Of a stretch of 64,000 bases of DNA, positions 35,105-44,212 are shown one piece after another. Numbering within the stretch: position 1 is the stretch's first letter; each line of letters opens with the position of its first letter. Made by a program: the position numbers and the translations under genes. The stretch spans positions 1-64,000 of the forward strand of contig CAYLRY010000002.1 of the NCBI GenBank assembly GCA_964386535.1. The letters are read 5' to 3'. Under the pieces are notes generated by a model. The model did no database searches, had not been told where the DNA came from, and worked only from the letters and a program-made list of their open reading frames with translations. Source of the stretch: CAYLRY01 sp964386535 (GTDB taxonomy: Bacteria > Chloroflexota > Dehalococcoidia > Dehalococcoidales > UBA3254).

Positions 35105-35336
35105 GAGGTTTTTATTAATCATGACTGGAGGAAAAACTTTTCTCGTTTCGGTCGCCGGCGCAGGCGGAGAAGATGAGTACCTGCCTTACAGTAACAAAAT
35201 GCCTTAGAGAAGTCTGTGATCTTGTTAGAAGCAGCTCAACGTTAATGGACGATTCGGTTTTGACTAAAGGAAAAATTTGACAAAATGTACTTTTTAAATA
35301 AATTTGTGCCTGCAATAGAGGCCTGGACAGGTATAA

Positions 35337-36671
35337 ATGGGCGATGAAAATTTATTTGATGTTATCGTAGTGGGTGCAGGTCCGGCTGGTACCACGGCTG
35401 CCCTGTTATTAGCCAGGGCTGGTTTAAATGTGGCCCTTCTGGAGCGTGGTGACCAGCCCGGCAGTAAAAATGTTTTCGGCGGTATCCTGTACACTACTGT
35501 GCTTAACCGGTTGATTCCCCATTTCTGGGAGCAGGCTCCGGTAGAGAGGCATATCAAAGGTCTGCGTATTTATCTTATTTCCCCCAATAATGCCGTCTCT
35601 ATAGGTGTTGAGAGCGAGGAGCATAACCAGCCCCCTTATAATAATAGCTTTACGGTTTCCCGTGCCAGGTTTGACCAGTGGTATGCACGTCAGGCCGAGG
35701 AAGCAGGTGCCGTACTCTTGACCAATACAATAGTGGACGATCTGCTATGGTACCGGGGGAAGGTCATCGGCATCAGGGCCAGGGGGGGTGAGGGCGAATT
35801 GTATGCGGATGCTGTGATTGTAGCGGATGGCGTAAACTCGGTCCTGGCTGAAAAGTCAGGACTCAGGAAGCATTACGCTCCTCGCCAGGTCTCTCTGGGG
35901 ATGAAAGAGGTCATTGAATTACCACGTTCTGTGATTGAAGACCGGTTTAACGTTGAAGGAAATGCCGGCATTGAGATCAAGTATATAGCCGGGGATGCTA
36001 CCAAGGGGATATGGGGGGGAGGTAATATTTATCCGTCCCTGGAGTCGGTTTCCCTGGTGACATGGCTGGCGTTGGATCCGCTAATTAAAAGCAAAATGAA
36101 AGCTGTGGATATATTTGAACAGTTCAAAGCTCATCCATTTGTTAAAAACTATATCAAAGGCGGCACGACTGTTGAGTATCAGGCACACTTGGCGCCGGAC
36201 GGCGGGTATGACTTTACGCCCAAGCCTTACACCAGCGGCTTGATGATTGCCGGTGACGCCGCCCGTTTTTTAAATGCCTCTATTCATTATGAAGGGACCA
36301 ACTTTGCCATGGCTTCTGGCGAAGCGGCTGCTAAGACCTTTCTGGAAGCCCGCAAGAATAATGATTATTCAGCCCGCTCATTCTCTCTTTATCAGAGGTT
36401 GCTGGATGAAAGTTTCGTAATGAAAGATCTGAAACGCTACCGCAAAATGAACCATTTTGCAGAATCAAATCCGGAATTTTTCGGGCCTTTTATGGAGGTT
36501 ATTACACAAACCGCTGTAGATTATTTTACAGTCAAAGAAATGCCCAAAAGGTCGCAGGAATGGCAGATGCTGAAGGACTTTTTTAAGAATCTTCGCCGGG
36601 TTTCACAATCCCGCTTTCCTTTGCTCAGCTTCATCTGGAAGTCTTTGAAGGGGGCTATTTCTTTTATATGA
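35337..36671 (+). CDS. fixC: FixC-like electron-transfer flavoprotein:quinone oxidoreductase
   Basis: 444 residues. FAD-binding motif VVGAGPAGTTAALLLARAG with acidic Glu in LLERGD, then the KNVFGGILY segment typical of FixC/ETF-QO. The C-terminal FAD contact is GLMIAGDAARFLN followed by YEGTNFAMASGEAAA. The family moves electrons from flavoproteins or acyl-CoA dehydrogenases to quinone. The stop overlaps the FixX start (ATGA). No FixA/FixB (ETF) genes are nearby, so the electron donor is encoded elsewhere or is the molybdoenzyme complex upstream. Confidence 0.9.
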   Translation: MGDENLFDVIVVGAGPAGTTAALLLARAGLNVALLERGDQPGSKNVFGGILYTTVLNRLIPHFWEQAPVERHIKGLRIYLISPNNAVSIGVESEEHNQPPYNNSFTVSRARFDQWYARQAEEAGAVLLTNTIVDDLLWYRGKVIGIRARGGEGELYADAVIVADGVNSVLAEKSGLRKHYAPRQVSLGMKEVIELPRSVIEDRFNVEGNAGIEIKYIAGDATKGIWGGGNIYPSLESVSLVTWLALDPLIKSKMKAVDIFEQFKAHPFVKNYIKGGTTVEYQAHLAPDGGYDFTPKPYTSGLMIAGDAARFLNASIHYEGTNFAMASGEAAAKTFLEARKNNDYSARSFSLYQRLLDESFVMKDLKRYRKMNHFAESNPEFFGPFMEVITQTAVDYFTVKEMPKRSQEWQMLKDFFKNLRRVSQSRFPLLSFIWKSLKGAISFI

Positions 36672-36940
36672 AGATAGATGAAAAACTGGCTTTAAATCTA
36701 TTTCACGTGGATAAAGAGGCTCATATAAAGCTCAATGCAGAGATTTGCCGTAAATGTCCACATAAGGCCTGTACGCGGGTTTGTCCAGTAGAAAATTATA
36801 CCCTTAACGACCAGGGTGAAGTGATTTTTTCCTGGGAAGGATGCCTGGAATGCGGTACCTGCAAGGTCGCCTGCGACCAGGGTTCACTTACCTGGGATTA
36901 TCCTTCCGGCGGTTACGGCATACTTTACAGGTCAGGATAA
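36668..36940 (+). CDS. fixX: FixX-like ferredoxin
   Basis: 90 residues. Two cysteine groups, CRKCPHKACTRVCP and CLECGTCKVAC, are the FixX signature and ligate iron-sulfur clusters. It works as the small partner of FixC, passing electrons to the flavin or quinone. It is coupled to fixC by a 4-base overlap. The next gene (UbiA) begins 27 bases later. Confidence 0.92.
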   Translation: MKIDEKLALNLFHVDKEAHIKLNAEICRKCPHKACTRVCPVENYTLNDQGEVIFSWEGCLECGTCKVACDQGSLTWDYPSGGYGILYRSG

Positions 36941-36967
36941 AAACACATACTATCAATCGGAGAAAAT

Positions 36968-37906
36968 ATGCATCTGCCAAAACTGGTGCGGGCTGATTTC
37001 GGCTCGGACCTGGCAGTACAAACTGAATATGATCTTAAAGAAAGACTGATTGGCTTTCTTACACTGGTTCGTCCCATTTTCCTGGTAATGACCCCCCTGA
37101 ATGCCGCCAGTGCCGCCGTTCTTAGCATACGGGGTATCCCTTCCTGGGACCTGTGCCTGATTGGTTTTATTACCGGCGCTCTGGCTGCTGCTGGAGTAAA
37201 TACATTTAACAAGGTTACCGATTACAAAAGGGACAGTCTTATCTGGCCATCACGCTCAATACCATCCGGAAGGGTTAAACCCTGGCAAGCATTAGCTCTT
37301 TCTCTGCTATGTTATTTGCTCTCTTTAATCCTGTGCTGGACTTACTTTAATCCTGTAGCTTTCAGTTTGCTTTTAATTGCTGAAGTCCTGGGGTCTCTGT
37401 ATTCCTCACATCTGCGTGACCGGATTGGCTATCTGTCTCTGCCGTTGATCGAAGGGCTGATTTTTCTTTGTGGCTGGGCCTGTTTTTCTCCTGAAACCCT
37501 CCTTACAGCGCTACCCTGGTATCTCTATTGCCTGGGTGTAGTTTGGCAAAGCAGCCATATACTGGCGCACTATTTACTTAATATCCGCTATGATGAAGGC
37601 GGTAAACCAGAAATACAGACTCCAGCTTTATTTACACGGCCTTCCGCAGAAACGGCAGCCAGAGCCAGCTTTTTACTGGCGCTGGTTCTCCTGGTTATGA
37701 GCCTGGCACTGCCGGTTTTTACCTCATTAAGCTATCTGTATTTTGTCCCGGTGGCTATCTGCGGCGCTCTCACCCTGTATCATTGCGGGGCATTGCTTAG
37801 GTCTATACGGGATGGCGGAAGATTACATAGAGCCTGGAGTTCTTTGTCTTTTTTCAGAATAGTAATTTCACTGGCTATACTCCTCAGTGTGCTGGTTTAT
37901 CCTTAA
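36968..37906 (+). CDS. UbiA-family prenyltransferase
   Basis: 312 residues, about eight to nine helices. The first aspartate-rich motif is intact: Asn81-x3-Asp85-x3-Asp89 followed by RSIPSGRV, matching UbiA/MenA/haem O synthase enzymes that attach a polyprenyl chain to a ring or head group. The second motif, normally DxEGD, reads YDEGGKPEIQT, losing one acidic residue. The product could be a quinone, a chlorin-like ring or an archaeal-type lipid; the neighbours (UbiE-like methyltransferase, radical SAM pair, FixCX) favour a redox lipid. GGAG ribosome-binding site. Confidence 0.82.
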   Translation: MHLPKLVRADFGSDLAVQTEYDLKERLIGFLTLVRPIFLVMTPLNAASAAVLSIRGIPSWDLCLIGFITGALAAAGVNTFNKVTDYKRDSLIWPSRSIPSGRVKPWQALALSLLCYLLSLILCWTYFNPVAFSLLLIAEVLGSLYSSHLRDRIGYLSLPLIEGLIFLCGWACFSPETLLTALPWYLYCLGVVWQSSHILAHYLLNIRYDEGGKPEIQTPALFTRPSAETAARASFLLALVLLVMSLALPVFTSLSYLYFVPVAICGALTLYHCGALLRSIRDGGRLHRAWSSLSFFRIVISLAILLSVLVYP

Positions 37907-37933
37907 AGTTTTAGTTGCTATAGAGGATGCTGG

Positions 37934-38644
37934 ATGGTAGAGCGGGTGCCTTTAGTTCAGGAACCTATTGACGGTTTGGAAGCTGTTGCGCAGTATGACC
38001 GTGGCGCTCGCCTTTATATGTTTCCTGAATATAAGTATTTTGTCTGGAAAATCCTGCGTCAGGGGATCAGGCGGGGACGGGTGCTAGACATTGGGACAGG
38101 CAGCGGAAGGCTGGCTATCGAACTGGCGAAGGCAAGAGGATGTGATTTCGAAATTGTTGGACTGGATGTCTCACCGGATATGCTGGAGAAGGCTAGAGAG
38201 AATGCCCGAAAAGCTAGAGTAGATCATAATCTCAACTATGTTCTGGCGAATGCAGAATCCCTGCCCTTCCCTGATAACTCCTTTGATCTGGTCATCAGCT
38301 ACGCATCTTTACATCACTGGTTCGACCCGGTAAAAGTAATAAATGAAGCTCACCGGGTGGTAGGGGAAAAAGGTTGCCTGGTCATCCGGGATAACCAGAG
38401 GGTTTATGGCAATCCCTTTTGGGAAGCTTTTATCTGGATCCTGTCCCGTTTTATGAACAGGCGCCACAGGCAAAACTGGCCAACGGCGATTTTAGCCAGC
38501 TATACTCTCAAGGAAACACGGGATTTATTAAAGCAGACCCAGCTAAAGGGCTACCGGGTGGTCGGTGATTTCATCAGGTTCGATCTGAGTATCGAGCCTG
38601 TATTTAAGAGTGCCCTGGCATGGAAAAGGAATAATAATGGCTAA
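37934..38644 (+). CDS. class I SAM-dependent methyltransferase (UbiE/MenG-like)
   Basis: 236 residues. SAM motif I is VLDIGTGSGRLAIEL, the acidic ribose contact is LDVSPDML, and the post-motif is LPFPDNSFDLVIS followed by YASLHHW. UbiE/MenG enzymes methylate quinone rings, and this one directly follows a UbiA prenyltransferase, the same pair that finishes menaquinone. The last 8 bases overlap the first radical SAM gene. Methylation target is inferred from context only. Confidence 0.85.
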   Translation: MVERVPLVQEPIDGLEAVAQYDRGARLYMFPEYKYFVWKILRQGIRRGRVLDIGTGSGRLAIELAKARGCDFEIVGLDVSPDMLEKARENARKARVDHNLNYVLANAESLPFPDNSFDLVISYASLHHWFDPVKVINEAHRVVGEKGCLVIRDNQRVYGNPFWEAFIWILSRFMNRRHRQNWPTAILASYTLKETRDLLKQTQLKGYRVVGDFIRFDLSIEPVFKSALAWKRNNNG

Positions 38645-39767
38645 AGCTTTATCAATAGCCAGAATCAAGGCAGAATTACAGGAAAAAGGTATCCGGATTG
38701 CGCCTGAACTGGTGGCGGAACTGGAATCCCGGTTTAATGCCCCAGCAGTAAGTACAGGCAGGTTCGTGGTCTGTCTGGAATCTCCTTGTGGAGATGGGGA
38801 AATGGTGCCCGTTTTTATTGTAAACGGAAAACGCTTTACATCATCTCCCTTTGAATTGTTAAAAAGAGAGAACGGTAAATTTGTAGTATTAAAAGACCGG
38901 ATTGAATATGTGGATGTGGTCTTTATCCCTAGACCTCTATTTTACAATAAAAATACCAGCTCTGGCTTACCTATGTCCAAGATTGCGGTGATTGTGGGAC
39001 CTGGACATATGCGTTCCGTAGTAAACCAGAGCTGTGTATATCAAAGTACTGGGCAGGCCTGCAAATTCTGCGCGGTGCAATTCTGGTGGAACGCCGCCTC
39101 GTTTAAAGGGCCGGTTTACATTGCAGAAACTGTTGAAGCTGGGTTCAGGGAAGGCGCAGTAAAGCATGTTTCTTTAACTACGGCCACACAAGGTACTCCT
39201 GACAGGGGTCTGGCTGGTTTGGTGGAGACTTCACGTCTAATCCAATCAAGAACACCGTTACCCATCATGCTGGAATTTGAGCCGGTGACTGATTATGCAC
39301 TGCTTTCAGGTTTGCTGTTGGAAGCTAAAAGAGCGGGTGTGACTACAGTCTCGATCAATATTGAATGTTTTGATGAGGGATTACGGGAAGATATTATGCC
39401 GGCTAAAGGTCGCATACCAGTGAAAGAATACCTGAAGAACTGGGACATATGTCTGGAAATATTCGGTAAAAACCAGGTCTCAACCGTAGTCGTAACCGGC
39501 ATCGGAGAGGATGATGCCTCGATTCTTAAGGGTGTTGAAATGGCTGCCTCCAGAGGGGTGCTGACATTCCTGGTGCCTCATAGTCCCGCTGCGGGTGCGG
39601 TTTATGCTGATTTTCAGCCCCCCAGTGCAGAGAGGATGCTGAGTTTGTATGAAAAAAGTGTACGGATTATGCAGAAATATGATCTTGATTTGTGTGCCTC
39701 TGCTGCCGGCTGCATCCGCGGCGGTGGTTTCAGCGCAATCAAAGAAGTAGCACGGTTCGGAGTTTAA
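38637..39767 (+). CDS. radical SAM protein with CX8CX2C cluster motif (first copy)
   Basis: 376 residues. The start is the ATG at 38637 with AAGGA upstream, overlapping the methyltransferase stop by 8 bases; an in-frame GTG at 38610 lacks a site. A novel N-terminal domain of about 115 residues precedes the cluster motif Cys133-x8-Cys142-x2-Cys145 in QACKFCAVQFWW, where canonical enzymes have CX3CX2C. Downstream barrel features are KHVSLTTAT, LEFEPVTDY and NIECFDEGLRED followed by IMPAKGR. There is no SPASM domain. Its paralog lies 146 bases downstream. It probably performs a radical step in the same pathway as the UbiA and methyltransferase genes. Confidence 0.85.
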   Translation: MAKALSIARIKAELQEKGIRIAPELVAELESRFNAPAVSTGRFVVCLESPCGDGEMVPVFIVNGKRFTSSPFELLKRENGKFVVLKDRIEYVDVVFIPRPLFYNKNTSSGLPMSKIAVIVGPGHMRSVVNQSCVYQSTGQACKFCAVQFWWNAASFKGPVYIAETVEAGFREGAVKHVSLTTATQGTPDRGLAGLVETSRLIQSRTPLPIMLEFEPVTDYALLSGLLLEAKRAGVTTVSINIECFDEGLREDIMPAKGRIPVKEYLKNWDICLEIFGKNQVSTVVVTGIGEDDASILKGVEMAASRGVLTFLVPHSPAAGAVYADFQPPSAERMLSLYEKSVRIMQKYDLDLCASAAGCIRGGGFSAIKEVARFGV

Positions 39768-39913
39768 TAAAATGAAATATATTAATTCCCCCGGGGTTCG
39801 GAATGGAATTAGTTTTGATATGGAAACTTGAAACTGGTAACAATCAATATCTTTAAGTGCATATTTAAAATTTTGATATTGGAATTTTGAGTCTAATTTT
39901 AAGGAGGTCTGTA

Positions 39914-41038
39914 ATGGTCAGTATGTTATCCAGAAGTTATACGTCTGAAATCGGTGTTTTGGGAAGAAAAAAGACAGAATTGCAAACGTTCGGAGTACTC
40001 GTTCCGCCGGATTTGCAGGATGAGCTGGAAAGAGAATGGAATGCTCCGGCTATAAAAAATGGTCGTTTCGTATTTTGCATCCAGTCACCGGCGGAGAATA
40101 CTCTAACGACGGTGCTGATTATCAACGGGAAATTTGCTGAAAACTCACCTTTTCATCTGGTAAAAACAGCTCCCGGTCAATTCGAAGTTTGGAGAGATTT
40201 CAGTAAATATTCTGATGTGGTGTTATTGCCGCGTCCCCGTTTTTATGATCAATCAACAACTGATGGAGTACGTATGACGGATATTGCTGTCATAGGCGAG
40301 CCTGATCATCTGCGTTCTGTTTTAAATCAGCGGTGCGGTTATCAACAAATGGGCAAAGCCTGCAAATTCTGTGCTGTTGAAAGCTGGTGGGCAGGCTATA
40401 AAGACAAATCGCCCCGGCACGTAGCAGAAGTAGCGCAGGCTGCTTGGCGGGAGGGTGTAGCCAGGCACGTTACCCTGAGTACCGGCACCAAACTCAGTGC
40501 GGGCAAAGGACTGGAGGACCTGGTAGAAACAGCCGGATTAATCCACCAAAATACCAGGGCTACGTTAACTCTTAATTTTGAGCCGCTGACCGATTTTGGC
40601 CTGCTGGAGTCTCTTCTTATCGAAGGAAAAGAGGCAGGGGCAACGACTGTTCTCTGTAATATCGAATGTTTCGATGAAAATCTGAGAGAAGAGATAATGC
40701 CTTTAAAAGGACGGAATTCCCTTGAAACCTATTTCAAAGTCTGGCAGAAATGTGTGAAAATATTCAATCACAACGAGGTCTATACTATGGTCATTGCCGG
40801 ACTTGGTGAATCAGACGCATCCATTCTTCAGGGCGTAGAAATGGCTGCTTCTATGGGGGTGGTAGTCTCAATTGTACCCCACACTCCTATGAGGAGAGCA
40901 GCCTATGAAGATATGACTCCTCCTGATGTTTCCAGGATGTTGTACCTGTATGAGGCGGCTTTGCCGATTTATGAGAAATATGGATTAAAACTATACGGGG
41001 GTACCGGTGGTATCTATACTTCTTTGAAAGGAATGTAA
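39914..41038 (+). CDS. radical SAM protein with CX8CX2C cluster motif (second copy)
   Basis: 374 residues from the ATG at 39914, fixed by AAGGAGG at 39901. It is a full-length paralog of the preceding gene. Shared blocks include the LPRPRFY region, NQxCxYQxxGxACKFCAV and NIECFDENLREEIMPLKGR. The cluster motif is Cys131-x8-Cys140-x2-Cys143. The conservation of the odd spacing in both copies shows that it is a family trait, not a sequencing error. The two may act sequentially or as a heterodimer, as in pathways where paired radical SAM enzymes build a cofactor. Confidence 0.85.
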   Translation: MVSMLSRSYTSEIGVLGRKKTELQTFGVLVPPDLQDELEREWNAPAIKNGRFVFCIQSPAENTLTTVLIINGKFAENSPFHLVKTAPGQFEVWRDFSKYSDVVLLPRPRFYDQSTTDGVRMTDIAVIGEPDHLRSVLNQRCGYQQMGKACKFCAVESWWAGYKDKSPRHVAEVAQAAWREGVARHVTLSTGTKLSAGKGLEDLVETAGLIHQNTRATLTLNFEPLTDFGLLESLLIEGKEAGATTVLCNIECFDENLREEIMPLKGRNSLETYFKVWQKCVKIFNHNEVYTMVIAGLGESDASILQGVEMAASMGVVVSIVPHTPMRRAAYEDMTPPDVSRMLYLYEAALPIYEKYGLKLYGGTGGIYTSLKGM

Positions 41039-41117
41039 AAAGACAGCAGTTCCGCCCCAAATCTAAAGGGCGGAACTGCCCGAAAACCATTGAAACCTTT
41101 GCCCTTTTAACTTTCTT

Positions 41118-41696
41118 TTAATGCCTGTCCCAGTGGGCCAGAGCAGTAACACCGTCAACCTGCCAGCGTTTCAGTATCATTATTATTAACAGGGTTATCG
41201 GGTAGGCAGCAACCATTGGTGGTTCTTTCTGAACAAAAAGAATACTTGATGTTACTATCATGGCACACATTGTGCTCAAACCGGAGCGCCGGGTGGTGGT
41301 ATATAGTAATACTGCTGTAATAAGTCCGCAGATAAACGGCAGAGGAACCAGCATAATCAGTACCCCTGCGATGGCAGTGGCTCCCAGCCCTCCTTTGAAT
41401 TTCAGAAATACGGACCAATTATGACCCAGCATAGCTGCTACACCAGTTCCCAATTGTATCTCTATAGGAGCATTGAGTATTTTGGCTATTACAATGGTAG
41501 ATGCTGCCAGTCCCACATCCATAGCAGCCGTTATAAGGAAGGCCAGGCGGCCTATATTTCGATAGATAGCTGCTGCGCTGATACGTCCGTCACTGGCAGA
41601 CCTCGGATCAAAAGAACTGGAGAACCTTCCTATAATCGAAGAAGAGGAGATTGATCCTATTAAATAGGCGGCCGGAATGCTTAACAGCGCGTACAT
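41118..41696 (-). CDS. PlsY-like acylglycerol-phosphate acyltransferase, divergent
   Basis: 192 residues, about five helices with the start PAAYLIGSISSSSIIGR, the PlsY opening. PlsY transfers an acyl group from acyl phosphate to glycerol-3-phosphate in the membrane. The second motif, GHNWSVFLKFKGGLGATAIA, is close to the family GHxFPVFLxFKGGKGVAT, but the first motif (family SGNxGAtNvxR) reads DGRISAAAIYR, losing the Asn and Gly. The activity may be altered or lost, or it may be a paralog with another acceptor. Upstream GAGG is the probable ribosome-binding site. It stands alone, convergent with the radical SAM gene. Confidence 0.7.
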   Translation of the reverse strand: MYALLSIPAAYLIGSISSSSIIGRFSSSFDPRSASDGRISAAAIYRNIGRLAFLITAAMDVGLAASTIVIAKILNAPIEIQLGTGVAAMLGHNWSVFLKFKGGLGATAIAGVLIMLVPLPFICGLITAVLLYTTTRRSGLSTMCAMIVTSSILFVQKEPPMVAAYPITLLIIMILKRWQVDGVTALAHWDRH

Positions 41697-41853
41697 TTCC
41701 AGTACCTCTTTTATCTTATACCTTTGTTATTTATTAGCCGGATAAATTTATTATGTATATTAAAACACAGGTTTTTTATAAATGCAACCATATAATATTG
41801 TGTCAGATGACCGGCCTTTTTTAATTAACGCTTAGTAGAGGTAATATATCTTT

Positions 41854-42372
41854 TTATATCAGATCTCTTAAATGTTTTTTTAGGTAATGATGAGCCAAGG
41901 ATAAAATTACCGAACTGGTTAAGATTGCCAGCATCACTTTTAAGGAATAACCACTCATCGCCACACCTAATGCAGTACCGCTGGCCGGAGCGTGTTCAAC
42001 ATCTAATACTACCATCAAAAATATAGAGGCACCTACCACTATTGCGTACACAAGAATTTGGGAAAGTGCGAATGAACTTAATATTAAAATCCCCATTACG
42101 CCGCATGCAAATCCAATCGTATGTCCCCCTATTACCCTTCTTGATTTGGCAGTTGGGTAGGAAGGCATTGTGAATACGATAAAGGCGGTTGATCCTATAG
42201 ATGCCACTATCACTGCCTCTTCAGCTTTTAGAATCCATAATACTATGAAGATAACGACTGTTGCCAGAAAACTTTGATACAAGTAGTTTTTCCAAAGAGC
42301 TTTAAACTCTCTGCCAATTCTGATCCATCGATATAGATATCGGATAAAACCGGTCTTAAAATCAAATTTCAT
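41854..42372 (-). CDS. HPP-family membrane protein
   Basis: 172 residues from the ATG at 42372; a TTG two codons earlier is also open. Four or five hydrophobic segments with the HPP-family core IGSTAFIVFTMPSYPTAKSR, GGHTIG and EHAPASGTALGVAMSG, in which the eponymous HPP reads HAP. Some family members transport nitrite or another small anion; no CBS domains are attached here. It is a lone gene between PlsY-like and TrkH genes, with no clear ribosome-binding site. Confidence 0.75.
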   Translation of the reverse strand: MKFDFKTGFIRYLYRWIRIGREFKALWKNYLYQSFLATVVIFIVLWILKAEEAVIVASIGSTAFIVFTMPSYPTAKSRRVIGGHTIGFACGVMGILILSSFALSQILVYAIVVGASIFLMVVLDVEHAPASGTALGVAMSGYSLKVMLAILTSSVILSLAHHYLKKHLRDLI

Positions 42373-42784
42373 AAACAAAAAAGTTGATTAACCTCACCGA
42401 TATTTTATCATACTTGCCATATTAGCCTGATATTTATTTTCTGGCAGATTACAGACGGGTTTATTAAGTCACTTAAAATAGCTTTCTTATACAAAAGTAC
42501 GGCCAGATTTTGGTTTTTTGTTTTGTAGAAAGCAGGAGTTACAACGAGTATTGGGTTTAGTTTTTCTTCTTTCAGGCATGTTCTGGTCCGGGGTTTGCTA
42601 GCTAAAATAAAGGGAACTCCTGCGCAGGTGTAAGTTGAATCCAGCTCCGTATGTTGCATAGCGTGCTTAACGGGTTTATAATTTATCTGCTCATAAACCA
42701 ATGATTACCAGTGCGTGATGTTTTCAGATAAGGACGGTATTTAGCCATAATTGTCCCAATTAATAACGGATTTGCGGTATTTTC
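42373..42784. other. intergenic region, nothing supported
   Basis: 412 bases between divergent HPP and TrkH genes. A 97-codon minus frame inside it has no homology I recognise and no ribosome-binding site. I see no clean promoter hexamers. Confidence 0.4.
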
Positions 42785-44203
42785 ATGTTAGATAGAAACA
42801 GGACAGTGGGAGACAGGTTGGTTTTCAGACTCCCAGGCGCAAAAACACTCAGGCTGCCATTAGCCATTGTACCTAAACCAATCAACCCACTTTCTTCCAC
42901 TCTTCTTTTGGCCTATATCTTCGCCGGATTTATCATCATGGGGACTATCCTGCTGGTGTTTCCCATTTCCAGCAATTTCGGGGAATTTACACCTTTTTTG
43001 GATGCCCTTTTTACAGCTACATCGGCTGTTTGCACCACCGGCCTTGTTGTATACGATACCATGGATTACTGGAGTACATTTGGACAAGCAGTGCTCCTGG
43101 CCTTGTTTCAGATCGGCGGAGCCGGCTATATCGCAGGTACCACGTTGTTGATATTGGCAATTACCGGCAAATTCGGTTTAAAGGAAAAATTAATTATTTC
43201 CGAATCTATTGGCATTGACAGATTAGGTGGAGTTTTTGGGGTAATCGTCCAGGTTTTATTGATTTCCTTTTTATTTGAAGCTATAGGCGCTATTATCTTT
43301 TATTTCAACTGGGCTTCAGGCGATAACCAGTCATTATCTCTCTGGACGGCTGTATTTCATGCGGCCTCCTCTTTCAACAATTGCGGAATGGACCTTTTTG
43401 GCCATAGTACTAGCCTCTCAGGTTTTATTAATGATCCTGTTACTCTCCTGACTACTGCAGTACTGGTTGTTTTTGGAGGAATCGGATATGTTGTATTAAT
43501 CGATATTATGCGGCGGAGGCGTTTCAGTAAACTTTCCCTGGACAGCAAAATTGTTCTGGTTGTCACAGGTGTATTGCTGGCCATTGGTACAGTTTTCATA
43601 TTTTCGGTTGAATATGCATCGCCAGGGACGCTGGGGCTACTTTCTATGCCGCAAAAATGGCTGGTGGCCTTTATCCAGGCTGTTATTCCACGAACGGCCG
43701 GTTTTTCTGTAGTGGACACCTCCCATTTGAAGGAGATCACCCTGTTTTTTACCATGTGCCTTATGATTATTGGAGGCTCTGCCGGTTCCACTGCCGGAGG
43801 ATTAAAGGTCAATGCTGCAGGTGTGATCTTCCTGACTGCATATAACACCCTCAGGGGAAATGAAAATGTGAGTGCCTTTGGCCGGCAAATAACCCGGGAG
43901 ATCATTTATCGGGCTTTAACGCTTTTAGTGGTATATCTGGGAATGATCAGCCTGGTTTGTCTGGCGCTGAGTATAACTGAATCCTTTCCTATTGACGAGA
44001 TCCTGTTTGAGTCAATTTCAGCCATGGGCACTGTAGGCCTATCTACCGGCATCACCCCAGACCTATCTACGGCAGGCAGAATCATCGTGACATTCACCAT
44101 GTTTACCGGCAGGCTGGGTCCATTGACTTTAATGGCAATCTTGGCTCATCGACGGAATGTGGCTGTCTTGGAATATCCTCATGAAACCATTAGAATGGGA
44201 TAG
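42785..44203 (+). CDS. trkH: Trk/Ktr-type potassium transporter membrane subunit
   Basis: 472 residues with the four-fold pore architecture. The filter-like turns are visible as FTATSAVCTTGLVVYDT, HAASSFNNCGMDLFG, PRTAGFSVVDT and SAMGTVGLSTGITPDLS, each with the conserved Gly of the selectivity loop. It imports potassium with sodium or proton coupling and is gated by the nucleotide-binding subunit encoded 9 bases downstream. The ATG at 42785 has no clear ribosome-binding site, so the real start may be a few codons in. Length matches KtrB/TrkH. Confidence 0.92.
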   Translation: MLDRNRTVGDRLVFRLPGAKTLRLPLAIVPKPINPLSSTLLLAYIFAGFIIMGTILLVFPISSNFGEFTPFLDALFTATSAVCTTGLVVYDTMDYWSTFGQAVLLALFQIGGAGYIAGTTLLILAITGKFGLKEKLIISESIGIDRLGGVFGVIVQVLLISFLFEAIGAIIFYFNWASGDNQSLSLWTAVFHAASSFNNCGMDLFGHSTSLSGFINDPVTLLTTAVLVVFGGIGYVVLIDIMRRRRFSKLSLDSKIVLVVTGVLLAIGTVFIFSVEYASPGTLGLLSMPQKWLVAFIQAVIPRTAGFSVVDTSHLKEITLFFTMCLMIIGGSAGSTAGGLKVNAAGVIFLTAYNTLRGNENVSAFGRQITREIIYRALTLLVVYLGMISLVCLALSITESFPIDEILFESISAMGTVGLSTGITPDLSTAGRIIVTFTMFTGRLGPLTLMAILAHRRNVAVLEYPHETIRMG

Positions 44204-44212
44204 GAGGTTGGA

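Noticed and set aside
35121..35207. 28-codon plus-strand frame between the molybdoenzyme and fixC
   Set aside because: No ribosome-binding site and no similarity to anything recognised.
42408..42701. 97-codon minus-strand frame upstream of trkH
   Set aside because: No ribosome-binding site, no recognisable motif, low-complexity composition like other non-coding frames here.
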